Source of the DNA: Hyphodiscus hymeniophilus
Lineage: Eukaryota > Ascomycota > Leotiomycetes > Helotiales > Hyphodiscaceae
Length of the DNA: 64,000 bases
NCBI GenBank assembly: GCA_016508695.1
Contig: VNKQ01000002.1
Span: forward strand, 1,550,001 to 1,614,000
Direction: 5' to 3'
The notes under the pieces are model-generated. The model did not search any database. It was given only the letters and a program-made list of their open reading frames with translations, and was not told the DNA's origin. Positions 12,722-23,070 of this stretch are shown here, piece after piece. Within the stretch, counting starts at the first letter, position 1. Each line of letters begins with the position of its first letter. The position numbers and the translations under genes were made by a program.

Positions 12722-15127
12722 TCAAACTTCCAAACAGGAATCCGCAAGCACAAATTCCAGCACAGCGTCCAGAAGCGTTCGATCCATATCAAGAGCACTC
12801 AGCCTGCTCACCTGGATTGTCTTTGATACCCCTGACGTGATGATATCCCAGATTCTCTCCTTCAATGCGAACTCCAACTTGGCATGGTGTAGGAACGGGA
12901 AGATAAAAGCGCTGGCGTCGTTCCGGCCAAATCGTGGATTCTCTCCCACCTCGACGCTGACTTTTGAGTCTCTGGAAATCTTCCCGAGCTTGACCAGAAA
13001 ACCATTGGAGACTTTCTCGCCAACTACATCCACCTCAAACCCATCAACTAGTACTCTGAGTGATTCAGGCTTTGACAAAGCTAGGAATCGGACATTCCAT
13101 TCCCGGGCCTCGGTTGGAATTGGTGTGCTGGAGAGAGCTGGTTCAATCTGGACACAACCCTTCGACTGAGTATATATGATTGATGTTCGTGCCCATTTCG
13201 CTTCTTCTGCGTTACTTCCTGTTCCATCGTCTTCCATAATGTCAAATTTCCCATCTGCGCCTACTGCAATGAGAATCTCGAAAGATCCAGGGTTCTCACC
13301 GCCATTAACAGGCTCCGCAGACGCATCTAGAGGTACGATAGATCCTTCTCGGGCAAAGACCGGATATTCTTCTAATGATCGGTTGATCCAGAGCCCACGA
13401 TCTCCATCATAAACGCAGCCGTTGAATATATCGACATAGCGTCCAGGCGGTAGCCAGCCTCGGACCCTGCCAAGCTGCAGTTTTGGATCAGCTGGAGCTG
13501 TGATTGGAATGACGATCAATTCTGATCCAAACATATACTGATTGCGGACGTCGTAAGCCTCGTCTCTCTTGGGATAGTCCCAGTACATTGGCTGTACGAG
13601 TGGTGAGTTATCAACGGCTGCTTTCTCGTTCATCGAATAAAGATATGGCAGCATCCGATGACGAAGGCGTAAGAAATCTGTTTGAACTTTCTGAGCCACC
13701 ACACCGAAAGTCCATGGTTCCTTGCCTGTCCATTTGCTGTTGGAGGAATGGAGGCGTAGAATGGGGGAGAAGGCTCCTAGTTGCACCCATCGAGTAACCA
13801 GTTCGTCATCCTTGCCGCCCATCATGTGTCCACCGATGTCATGACTCCACCATCCATAGCCAATGTTGGATGCAGTCAGAGTAAATTCCGGTTGGAAGTC
13901 CAGCGAAGCCCATGTGACAATTGTATCACCCGAGAACCCCACCGGGTAGCGGTGACTCCCTGGTCCCGCATAGCGAGAGAAGGTTAAAGGTCTTTTGTGG
14001 TCACGGCCATTATCGAGAAACGCATAATGATTCAAACACCATAAAGGATCGATCCCCTTCAGTTTGGTGTGCGTACCCTGTTGCCAATCCAACCAGATGA
14101 AGTCGATACCATCATCCTCCAGACCACGCTGAAGAATGTCAAAATAGGCGTTCAGGAACTTTTGATTGACGATATCAAATTGAACTGGATCTTTCGTTGA
14201 AGTGTCGTGGTCCAGTGCCTTGGCCATCTCCTCATAACGATCTTCGAAACTATAAACTCCATCTGCTGGGTGATCATTGACTGTAATCTTAAGGTTCCGG
14301 CGATGGAGTTCGGAGAGGAATTTTGGAGGGTCGGGGAACAATTTTCTATTCCATGAGTAGCCAGTCCAGCCGACGGACCCTGATTCCTTTACTTTTGGAT
14401 CGTCCACCAAATGCCAATCCATATCAAGAACAGCTACTGATAAGGGAATGCCTTCCGCCTTGAATTTGTCCATCAAGTCGAGATACTGATCAGCCGTGTA
14501 GGCGAAGTATCGACTCCACCAATTTCCCAATGCCCAGCGGGGTAAGAGGGGTTGGGATCCGGAGATAGCATAGAGAGCCTTAACAGCATCCCGATAGTCA
14601 TGCCCATAGGCAAAGATATATCCATCAACACGCTCCCCGGATCTTCTGCTGGCCACGAGTCCGTCTGCATCAAACAACATCGATACAGAATCGTCGATGT
14701 TGGAAAATCCATTTCTGGAAGCAACCCCCGGCCCGAGTGGGATTCTTCCATCAGCTTCGTCCAACGTGCGCGCTGTTCCACCAAGATTTGGAGTAGCTTC
14801 TCCGAACCGCCAAACGCTCTGATGACATCCATACGTTCCCTTCACTACAACGGCAAATCCACTAGGACTGAAAGGTTCTTTATCGTAAGTGAAATGGAAT
14901 CTTGAAGTGACAATTTCAAGAGAATCATCTTTCTCTTTGACCCGAAATTGCGGGACGGGCAGATCGCGATTGATAGCGAAGACGGATCTGCGATCTTCAA
15001 AGTGGTTGTCGGGCGCCCATTCGTACCGCAAGAGGCCGTCGGTCAATACTGTAAACCGGAATTTATCGCCACCCACTATCGCAGATGGATTGGCCTTTGG
15101 TTTAGAGGCGAACTGTTGACGATGCAT
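12722..15127 (-). CDS. Glycoside hydrolase family 31 (alpha-glucosidase/alpha-xylosidase type)
   Basis: A single uninterrupted exon encodes 801 residues, within the family's range. GH31 enzymes hydrolyse alpha-glycosidic bonds from the non-reducing end by a retaining mechanism. Visible hallmarks are the N-terminal beta-sandwich, the FAYGHDYRDA segment, the substrate-binding LDMDWH (about residues 234-239), the nucleophile Asp347 in WLDWQQG, the acid/base Asp401 in FSGDTIVTW, and WWSHDIGG near residue 426. There is no signal peptide (it starts MHRQQFASKP), so it probably acts inside the cell on imported oligosaccharides or glycosides. It is convergent with one Zn2Cys6 regulator and divergent from another. 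The exact substrate cannot be read from the sequence. Confidence 0.93.
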   Translation of the reverse strand: MHRQQFASKPKANPSAIVGGDKFRFTVLTDGLLRYEWAPDNHFEDRRSVFAINRDLPVPQFRVKEKDDSLEIVTSRFHFTYDKEPFSPSGFAVVVKGTYGCHQSVWRFGEATPNLGGTARTLDEADGRIPLGPGVASRNGFSNIDDSVSMLFDADGLVASRRSGERVDGYIFAYGHDYRDAVKALYAISGSQPLLPRWALGNWWSRYFAYTADQYLDLMDKFKAEGIPLSVAVLDMDWHLVDDPKVKESGSVGWTGYSWNRKLFPDPPKFLSELHRRNLKITVNDHPADGVYSFEDRYEEMAKALDHDTSTKDPVQFDIVNQKFLNAYFDILQRGLEDDGIDFIWLDWQQGTHTKLKGIDPLWCLNHYAFLDNGRDHKRPLTFSRYAGPGSHRYPVGFSGDTIVTWASLDFQPEFTLTASNIGYGWWSHDIGGHMMGGKDDELVTRWVQLGAFSPILRLHSSNSKWTGKEPWTFGVVAQKVQTDFLRLRHRMLPYLYSMNEKAAVDNSPLVQPMYWDYPKRDEAYDVRNQYMFGSELIVIPITAPADPKLQLGRVRGWLPPGRYVDIFNGCVYDGDRGLWINRSLEEYPVFAREGSIVPLDASAEPVNGGENPGSFEILIAVGADGKFDIMEDDGTGSNAEEAKWARTSIIYTQSKGCVQIEPALSSTPIPTEAREWNVRFLALSKPESLRVLVDGFEVDVVGEKVSNGFLVKLGKISRDSKVSVEVGENPRFGRNDASAFIFPFLHHAKLEFALKERIWDIITSGVSKTIQVSRLSALDMDRTLLDAVLEFVLADSCLEV

Positions 15128-15645
15128 GATCGCCCTGAATAGAGAGTCGGAGTGAGGACAGAAGCAAGTAGATTTAGGCGTAGAGTAATTGTTGAGAGAA
15201 TTAGGAGTTTTTGAAGAAATCGATGCCCTTTATATTTCGATGTTTCGATGATGTCGCCGTTGCCCCGCGGGAAGCTCCCCACTCTTCCTGGTCTGCAACT
15301 GCAGATCCTCGCCCAATATTTCGCTGTTTTCCAGCAGGCACGACTTTACAAACCTGATGCTGTGTAGTACAAGACCAAATTTTTTGGTCTTCGTGCGGTG
15401 GAAATGTGGCACAAAACTTGATTTTAATGGTAGCACAAGCTGTTGTGCGGAGAACGAGCGATTACTTCCTGCGTTCGTCTGACGAGATCTCCTTTGATCA
15501 TGAGCGCCGTTGTCAAGGATGAAGGCAACTCGACATTAGATGTATTCAGCTGCAAGAACAGAACTGAAGTAAAAAGCCACCATGAGTATGCTTGAGCTAC
15601 AGGCGAATGCTGGCCCATTTTCAAGCTCACTGTGAAGCCTCGGAG

Positions 15646-15660
15646 TCACTGAGTCAGTGA
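15646..15660. promoter_or_regulatory. Palindrome containing TGAGTCA (bZIP-type site)
   Basis: TCACTGAGTCAGTGA is a perfect 7+1+7 inverted repeat. Its core TGAGTCA is the consensus for Gcn4/CpcA-type bZIP factors. It lies about 520 bp upstream of the GH31 start. Confidence 0.35.
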
Positions 15661-16296
15661 GTGCTCAAAACTTTGAGGCTTAATTCAGCATTGCTTTAGG
15701 ATCTAGAGCTCTACTCCATAAACTCTTTCTTCCGCAACACATAGTGGGTCAACTGACCAGGGCACCAAAAACCTAATGCTCAGCAGTCTTGAGCACTGAG
15801 TTATCAGCTACTTCAAGAATTGCGAGTATGTCACAATCGGGCTGGCACACTAGGCTTGAATAATTCTTCTCTTTTGACATAACATGCTACAACAATCCGG
15901 ACGAGTTCATGAGCTATTCACATTCTTACGAAACCAACCCAGCTTACTACAACTAGAATAGTCTTCCTTTGGTGTCTGGCATCACACTTTGCTCGTTTCT
16001 GAAGTAAATCTCAAGTTTCTAGGCCAAATCCTGATCCGCTGACTGACAATTCCGGAATTGCCCTTCAGACGCTCTTGGTCTACCACAGCGGAAGACAGAT
16101 TTACAGTCCGTAATACTCAAATTCGAAGTCACTTGCGCGCCGCTGTTTGAGTAGCTTCATAATCTGCCACAGCCGCACAGGCTGGCATTCTACTTGCAGC
16201 TGAGCAAACAGGTCTGAAGGCCATTGTCACTATTGGGACTTAAATATAAAGCACTCAAGTACCATCCCAGAATTCAATGGCTTCTCATTTTTAAGC

Positions 16297-16470
16297 ATGA
16301 CTACTAGTACTGTTTCTTTCAAGGTCCTAAATTCAGCTGGTTCGACGGTGGTTTCTGGAATTGGTCCAATAGCTGTGGGTTCTCACACTACTTTTGGCGA
16401 AGGTATTCTACTGATCTCCTGCATACTCCGAGCATTTCACCACTCTGCAATTATAAAATCCGGGTAGTAG
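16297..16470 (+). other. Possible small ORF or orphan 5' exon
   Basis: An ATG at 16297, about 50 bp after the TATA-like element, opens a frame of roughly 58 codons (MTTSTVSFKVLNSAG...). A GTATTC donor-like site after the 36th codon could splice it to a shorter peptide. I recognise no family and see no continuing exon. Confidence 0.15.
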
Positions 16471-16690
16471 GACTAGCATGAGCTCCTTCTTTGGTACATG
16501 TATATGGGTATTGGTTTGGAAAGCGTTTCCACGCCTACTCTCAACCATTTCTACCTATCAGACGATACTTATACATTTATTCAGTAATCCAGTAAGCTCT
16601 CATAACGTACCCTCGAATCTAATATCAATCCTCGAGACCCGTAGTAAAGTTTGTATATGATCATGTGACCATGCCCAGCCACTTTTAGGG

Positions 16691-16853
16691 CACGTGTCGG
16701 GAGGGCGGCGTGAATGCAGAATAATAAAGACCTGAGCCTGGGACTCTGGACCATTCAACCTGAGCTATCTTATCTTTCCTCTGCGCAATAATAATACCCT
16801 CTACCGACGCAGGTCAAGGCAGCCTTGCCTGTGATGGTCTCATAAACCACGTG
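16691..16853. promoter_or_regulatory. Two CACGTGTCG E-boxes
   Basis: CACGTG followed by TCG occurs at 16691 and again at 16848, 157 bp apart. Both are within 200 bp of the ATG at 16891. Such sites are bound by fungal bHLH factors; function here is inferred. Confidence 0.3.
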
Positions 16854-16890
16854 TCGATACTTCACCTCGCCTCCCTTACCGGCAACGAAA

Positions 16891-18669
16891 ATGCCGGCAA
16901 AAGTCTACCCTTGTGATCAATGCCTCAACCGGAAGATTCGATGCGACAAAACACTTCCTCGCTGTAATCGCTGCTCTGATTCAAATCTTCTATGTTCTCG
17001 GGAGGTGGTGAGGCGACGGCCGGGACGGAAGAAGGGTTCAGGCACTGTGATCTCTAGACTGAAGGCAAACCTAGAGGGAGTCTTGAGTACGACTCCTGAC
17101 ATTCTTCCTGGAATCTTAGAAGCCTCCAACTCAGAAATCGGCGGTAAACCTGAACAAGAGCCACCTCAAATGGAGCTTCCACCCCTTAGAGTTTTGAACC
17201 ATGATGAGTACTTCAAGGGACCGCCGTCCATCCAACCAGGAGTTTCGACCCCTTTCGGAAGCCCTGCAAGTAGCGCCCCAGGTAAGCTGGAAGTTACTTC
17301 ATTCGTTTGATTTGTCTCTTCTACTATTTTTTTGCTATGCAACCGATGATCCTGACTTGACCATAGAACGACCGTCCGCAATCATATCGAACCTTCCTCA
17401 CCTCAGCCAAGACATTAATCAATTCTTCAGTAATCTCTATCCAATCTGGCCCATAATTAATCAAGCATCTATCCGAGATTGGATTGAACATCCTGATCAG
17501 ATTGATCATTCCCAAGCCTGCTTGATTCTGGCAATCTGCGCTCTCTCCGCTCTGCACGTCCCTGAGTCAGAAACGCCAAACGAGGAGCCACGAAAGAGGA
17601 GAGCGCAGCGCTTCATTCGTCAATGCATACAGCTCCGGTCCAAATTTGATTACGTTGAAAACGCAACAATTTTGACCGTCCAGACATCTTTCTTCTTGTC
17701 TGTTGCCGAGGTGGAGTTGCAGAAAGTTCGTTCCTCATGGTTTCTCCTCCGAGAAGCCATCATGCTTGCCCAGGACTTGGGATATTATGAGGCATTGTCA
17801 TTGGAGATCAGCCAGGCTGAACGATTAGGTATTCAGCGAACGTTGTATACCCTCTCACTCACCGAGACCGGCCTCACGTTACTGCGAAATAAACCCTTTG
17901 CCATTGTCACGTTTGCCTTGCCGCCTAACGAGCGGTTCGCTGGTGAAGATCCTCGGATTCTGATCGGCCTCCAGAGCCTTTCCAAGCTCTTTAAATTACT
18001 CGACAAGCAATTCTTGGATACCTGGATGAGCGGTTCAGCTGAGACTGCTGTTCCTGAAACGAGAGCAAAGATCCTAAATGCTCAGCACACGCTCGCCAAC
18101 TTGCGATTCGACGCTGCTAACCTCACCGACATCCAAAAAGCCGATATCCTCATTGCGCAACAATGGCTACGTCTAGTGTTCTGGCAGCTATCAATGCGAC
18201 AGGGTCTTCTTTCTAGTGGCTCTGAAGATCCGACTCTGTCGTACCAGTTCCCTTGTGTTATAGCACAAGCTCTTTGCATCGCTCTGGGAGAAATATCGAT
18301 GGCTGCTGTCCACATTCATGGGATGGCCATCGTACGTCTGTTCTCAAAATCACTCATAAATACGCTGACTCGCTCTACCAGTTTGAGAGAACGTTTGAGA
18401 TAACATACAGCTTCATCGATTCTCTTTGCCTCTCACGATCTCTTGACTCAGCACTGGAAGAACTGCGAATCCTTTTTCGAGTCCTGCGTGAATCACCAAA
18501 TTCTCATGATACTTACATCAAGATTTTGGAGAAAAAGCTTATTGAGCAGGCTGGAGAGGATGGTCATGGAATTATTCCTCAGATTCATCAGATAAGTGTT
18601 GTCCCCGTCCCCTCCGCGAAGGAGGCTGCCGTAGCAAAATATCCCGTCACTGTCGGGATGAATTGCTAG
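16891..18669 (+). CDS. Zn2Cys6 transcription factor
   Basis: Exons are 16891-17281, 17367-18331 and 18382-18669 (introns 85 and 50 nt; total 1644 nt, 547 residues). The cluster begins at residue 8 (CDQCLNRKIRC, then CNRCSDSNLLC) and is followed by the RRRPGRKKGSG basic linker common in this subfamily. The centre carries the YPIWPIINQASI and acidic/aromatic blocks of the fungal-specific domain. No membrane segment is seen. The gene is divergent from GH31 across 1.76 kb, so it may control carbohydrate genes nearby, but targets cannot be read from sequence. The C-terminal 90 residues depend on the third exon, which joins in frame at a GTACGT donor. Confidence 0.85.
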
Positions 18670-18821
18670 TGTCTCGACATCTACCGTACATGGTTTAGGC
18701 ACAGCAGTCATAATATATCATTCCAAGTCGAACTTGATCGCCATCGCCTTTCTGTCGCAAGAAGAGCACCCCGAAAGATTAATCTCAAAGCTCGAACACG
18801 AATACTGCAGTGCTGCTACAG

Positions 18822-19982
18822 TCAAGCATCGACCCATCGTGAGCGGCTGACAATCACAATTCGTTAGCAAATCAAATGGCTATTCGTTAAAGAAGATTCC
18901 ACTTACCAGAATGGGCATTTGAGTTCCCGTCCCATATTTGCCGTTCGACGCCATTCGGACATGCAGTCGATATGGATGTTCTGACCGCATCTACGACACC
19001 ACTCTGCATCAAGGGGGCTATCAAAATTTTCGTAGCATACATAGCATGGATTCTCAAGAGGCTTCCGAATAGAGCCATCGTTCCGGGCAACAAGGGGAGC
19101 CTCACCGAAGACAGATCTAGGTCTATCGTGAGCTCGGACAGCAGGTGGTGGGGGGGTTACATAAGGCGGCGGCGCAGAGACTGAAGACGCTGACCGAACA
19201 GATGCGAGAGGGTTTGCCGATTGAATAGGGCCAGCTGGGCGAGATGGGCGAGATGGCAAGTCTAGTCCCTCCAAGCGGCTTCTGAGTGCTTCTAATTCGA
19301 CTTGGGCTTGGGCATATTGTACGGCAAGGTTGCGCTCGACGGCAAGATTGCGCTCGAGCGCGGCACGCTGGTGGAACCAAGGCAGTTGCGCACTCCCGGG
19401 ACGTTGAGCCCGCGGGTATCGACTCGGTCTCTCCGCCATGTATTGAGGATCTGCATGCTGTTCTCCATGGTCAAGCCACTCTTCAGTTCCGTCATATTGA
19501 GCAACTCTTGCCTAGAGAAGTAAATAAGTATTGGTTGATACAAAGCTCAGATGATCAAGTTTACATACCTGAGGCGGAGCTTGGGTGGGAACTCGTGGTG
19601 CAGCTGCTTGTTGACGTTGCTGGTCGGCGGCAGCTTGCTCTCTCTCCCTCGCGGTCTGCTGATTATTCGCTCGTTCAGCTGCACAAAAGTCCACAACTTT
19701 TTTACTCAACTTTTCAAACCCGATTGTGGCTTGACTCTTATGATATGCTTCGCACAAACAGTCCTCTGCGATGCCTTTCAAGAAACCTTTCAGCTCATCC
19801 GGGCCGGTGGGCGAGAAAACATTCATCTCAGCGATGCCATCCAGGATCCGGTTAAGGCAATTGATTGTCGGCATAGAGATTGGCTTGCTGCATTTGCCGC
19901 CTGCTGCTTTCTCTCCTTGACAGGAAAATCTCTGGGGTTGCGGGTCGATGCCTAAAACCTCTCGAGGTTCCCACTTCGTCAT
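18822..19982 (-). CDS. RING-type zinc finger protein (variant H-poor RING)
   Basis: Exons are 19569-19982, 18907-19511 and 18822-18846 (introns 57 and 60 nt; total 1044 nt, 347 residues). The last exon supplies only eight codons but completes the finger, ending CPFCRSRW. The C-terminal RING reads CYVC, then WCRRCGQNIHIDCMSEW, then CPFC. The usual first histidine of RING-H2 is Gln here and an extra CxxC sits just before, a variant seen in fungal RING proteins. A Gln/Ala/Arg-rich coiled region (about residues 105-140) and a Pro-rich segment separate it from an N-terminal domain with a CxGEKAAGGKC block. Probable E3 ligase or adaptor. I start at ATG 19982; a further 5' exon upstream is possible but did not join cleanly. 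Confidence 0.72.
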
Positions 19983-21772
19983 CGTCACTGGTCTTCTTGA
20001 GGCGGTAGTGGATGGAGGTGGCGTTGGAGATCATTTGGTGAGGTAGGAGGCCGGTCACGACTATATACCTGAAGAAAATCTCCGCCGAGACATTGCGCGA
20101 CAAAAGTAAAAGGAATTTCAGGAGCGCGCCTTTTCTTACTTCGGCAGACTGTCGTTGAACCTTCTAGATTCACTTTTTGGAAGGAATCCATGGTCTACGT
20201 CAAGGTGATCCAGCATCACAGTTGAAGTAATTCGGGCGGTCGTGGGACTTTTCTTGAACCTGACGATGCAACAATATAAAAACCACATTTCTTCATGTCG
20301 CTAGGAACCACGAATTTGACATTTCCACTGGATATCGTGACTGAAATGTGGGAAGCACCTGTTCATTGCTGATCGAACAGCATAATCGGAGCTCCCGTGC
20401 AGAATTCAGTCATGTTTGCAGCTCATATTTGTAGCTCTCAACTAACGGAAATCGAACATAAAAGAATGAGAGAAAATCTGAAGGTAGAACTAATACCTAC
20501 AAAAACAACAATGCATAAATTTATGAAAATGGATAAAATAATTGCGCAACAATGAACCACCAACCATCAACTATCGACTGGACATGATTGTCGACCAAAT
20601 ATTCTCCTCAACCGCGCAAATCCAAGCCCTCGGCATGTCGCATCGATCATTTCATCAAGAATCCGATCGACCGCCGAGGTGATGCTCTGTGGCTGGCGGG
20701 AGCCACAACTCTGGAGTCTAGATGAGGTTCCTCGCCCGCTTTTGCATCGAAGTCCCGGCCAAGACGAGACAAGCCTTCTCAAAAGCTTCTTCGATCGAAG
20801 CCAGACCCGCCACTCCGTGTCTCCCGGATCCATTTCAAAACCTCTCCGCAGCGTATATTTGCAAAGAAAAGAGAGTTTCACAAAATTTGTCACCAAGAAC
20901 ATCTGGTTTTTTCTCCTCGCATTGGATGCTAAGCTCTCTCATATCCCTTCTTTCGAGATTGTCTACTCCCATGCAGATCCTGATATGCTCGCCGAGCCTT
21001 CTCATGCGGCCCCAAAATCTGTTGCTTCCCAATCTCACCTCCAAATGAGATCCAGATCCCATATCTGCTCTCTTGATTGGATCCACGGGCTCGGACCTAG
21101 TTCAGTCAACTGGTGTCCAGTTATTTCATATTACTATTCGTGCTCTATCATGCAGATCCTCTTTCCCTTGCCAGCTGCATCTATAAGCGTTCGTCCTATT
21201 TGGATTTACATTGTTGTCCTCCAATCAGAAATGTGTCTCTAATATAAGTCCAACATATTCCTAATTGCTTACGCAGACAAGTGGGTACTGAGTCTTACCC
21301 CGCACGTGGTACGGGTCTTGCGTACCACTTCCCCAGCTTCCTTTTTGATATCAAAGCCGGTCAAAGGAGTAAATGAATGATATACACCGAGCTATGACCG
21401 AAGAATCCACGAAGAGGCCTTCGAAGGAGCACCTTTCAACGCCAAGAACACGGCGAATTGTCCTCATTCGGGGCCACGTCGACCCCCATAATCAGTGATT
21501 ACTGGGGTCTCCGCATCGTAACAAGGGGCACGGGCGGTACTGTAAGCTGCACAGTCGACTTGGCAAACTTGTCACCGAGTTAGGATTAAGGGTAATGACC
21601 AAGTGTCTTGCCCATAAGCTTACGTTGGCTGGGCCAACATAAGTATCCAGTTTTGTCACAGCGTCTTGCTTCACAAATTTTTGTTTCTGTTCTTGCTGAG
21701 AGCCTCCAGTCAATCGCACCAGCCTCAGACTCATTTTCCCTCCCGGCTTCGATTAATTCAGAAGATCCAGCC
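19983..21772. other. Divergent intergenic region RING / formate-nitrite transporter
   Basis: About 1.8 kb. Minus-strand frames between 20567 and 21086 read partly like protein but are broken and match nothing I know. An 8-bp inverted repeat lies at 21306-21328 on the transporter side. Nothing else stands out. Confidence 0.4.
21306..21328. promoter_or_regulatory. 8-bp inverted repeat upstream of the FNT transporter
   Basis: GTGGTACG at 21306-21313 pairs exactly with CGTACCAC at 21321-21328 across a 7-nt spacer. It lies about 445 bp before the ATG. It could be a dimeric regulator site or a hairpin; no known factor is assigned. Confidence 0.35.
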
Positions 21773-23070
21773 ATGGACTCCTTTACTCCAGCTCAGACGA
21801 CTGAGCTAGTCTCCCGTATTGGGGCTAAGAAAGCTCGCATGAGGATTGATAAGATGTTCGTGAATTCGTTCTTGGGAGGATGTCTCATCTCTTTTGGAGC
21901 TGCTCTCGCACTCTCAACGAACGCCTCGCCGTGGTTTCAGACTAAGTCAGTTATCAAAGTGTTTCTCTTGTTTATCCCTTCGACACTATCCCCAGTCGTT
22001 ACTTGACACAAACCGGATAATCATATTGTCTTGTGAAATCTCGCTTAACTGCCTCTCATGGCCATGATCATATGCTAACCTTTGCATATCCTCAGTGCTC
22101 CTGGCCTTATTCGCACAATCGGCGCAATGGTCTTCCCAGTAGGTTTGATCATGACTGTCCTCACCGGGGCAGATCTGTTCACAAGCTACTGCATGTACTC
22201 CGTTATCGCACTTTTACATCGTCGCTGCAGCTTCGTCGATCTTCTCAAGACTTGGTTTGTGTCATTCTTTGCGAACCTGGCGGGTGCATTGTTTTTCATG
22301 GCCGTTTTGACTGGGTGTAAGTCCAACCTCCACACTCAAGTCTGGAAAGACGAGCTGATCATCCGTAGATGGCGGTACATTTGAATCTGGAGCGTACAAA
22401 GAAGAAGCACTAGCCTTCGCGAAGGCCAAAGCCGTGACCCCCCAATGGCATCAAATCTTCCTAAAAGGCATCCTCTGTAAGGCGCTTCCTTCATCACACA
22501 TAGCCTTCTTTCTACTTTACTAATCATGTCCGATTTTCAGGTAACTGGCTTGTCTGCATGGCAGTTTTCCTCGCTGTCTCATCCCGTGAAATGATCTCTA
22601 AAATCGTTGCAATCTGGTTTCCAGTAATGTGTTTCGTCGGACTCGGAACGGATCACGTAATCGCCAACATGTACTTCATCCCTCTCGCCATCTTCTTAGG
22701 CGCGCCCGAACCTCTTACTGTCCGCTACTATATCTGGAAGTCCATGATCCCATCCTTCCTGGGTAACGTCATTGGCGGCGGTCTTTTCGTTGGTGGAGTG
22801 TATTGGTACTTATTTCTAGCCGGTAATGAGGTCGAGATCCACTTCGATACTATGCCTCTGGATACGGCGGTCTACGAGCAAGGCGGACCTTTGCAACCCG
22901 AGATTACGGCCACCGGTGCGGGGACGGCTTATGGGAACGAGGTGAAGACGGCGAGAAACGGAACTGCGATGCCGGACTCTGGTAATAGAGGCGTTAGTGG
23001 TTTGGCGAAGGAGTTGCATGGCAAGATGTTCAAGAAGGGCAAAACCTCTTCAACTGATAGCTCTGCTTGA
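21773..23070 (+). CDS. Formate/nitrite transporter (FNT family, NitA-like)
   Basis: Exons are 21773-21945, 22096-22316, 22369-22476 and 22541-23070 (introns 150, 52 and 64 nt; total 1032 nt, 343 residues). FNT proteins are pentameric six-helix channels in the plasma membrane that pass formate, nitrite or related monovalent anions. Both family signatures are present: VLTGADLFTSYCM, and LCNWLVCMAVFLA, the latter formed exactly across the third intron. GTDHVIANMYFIPLA and the glycine-rich last helix (NVIGGGLFVGGVYW) also fit. The last 75 residues form a hydrophilic cytosolic tail. No nitrate or nitrite reductase gene is nearby, so nitrite rather than formate transport rests only on known fungal NitA homologues. 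Confidence 0.92.

Larger units (their letters stand above)
15128..16890. other. Divergent promoter region between GH31 and the second Zn2Cys6 gene
   Basis: 1.76 kb without a convincing gene. It holds a palindromic AP-1/Gcn4-like site (15646-15660), a TATA-like AATATAAAG near 16243 followed by a very short open frame from 16297, and two CACGTG E-boxes before the downstream regulator. Confidence 0.45.

Noticed and set aside
20093..20191. Additional 5' exon for the RING protein
   Set aside because: Candidate joins hit a stop or need an unsupported frame; mentioned only as a possibility.
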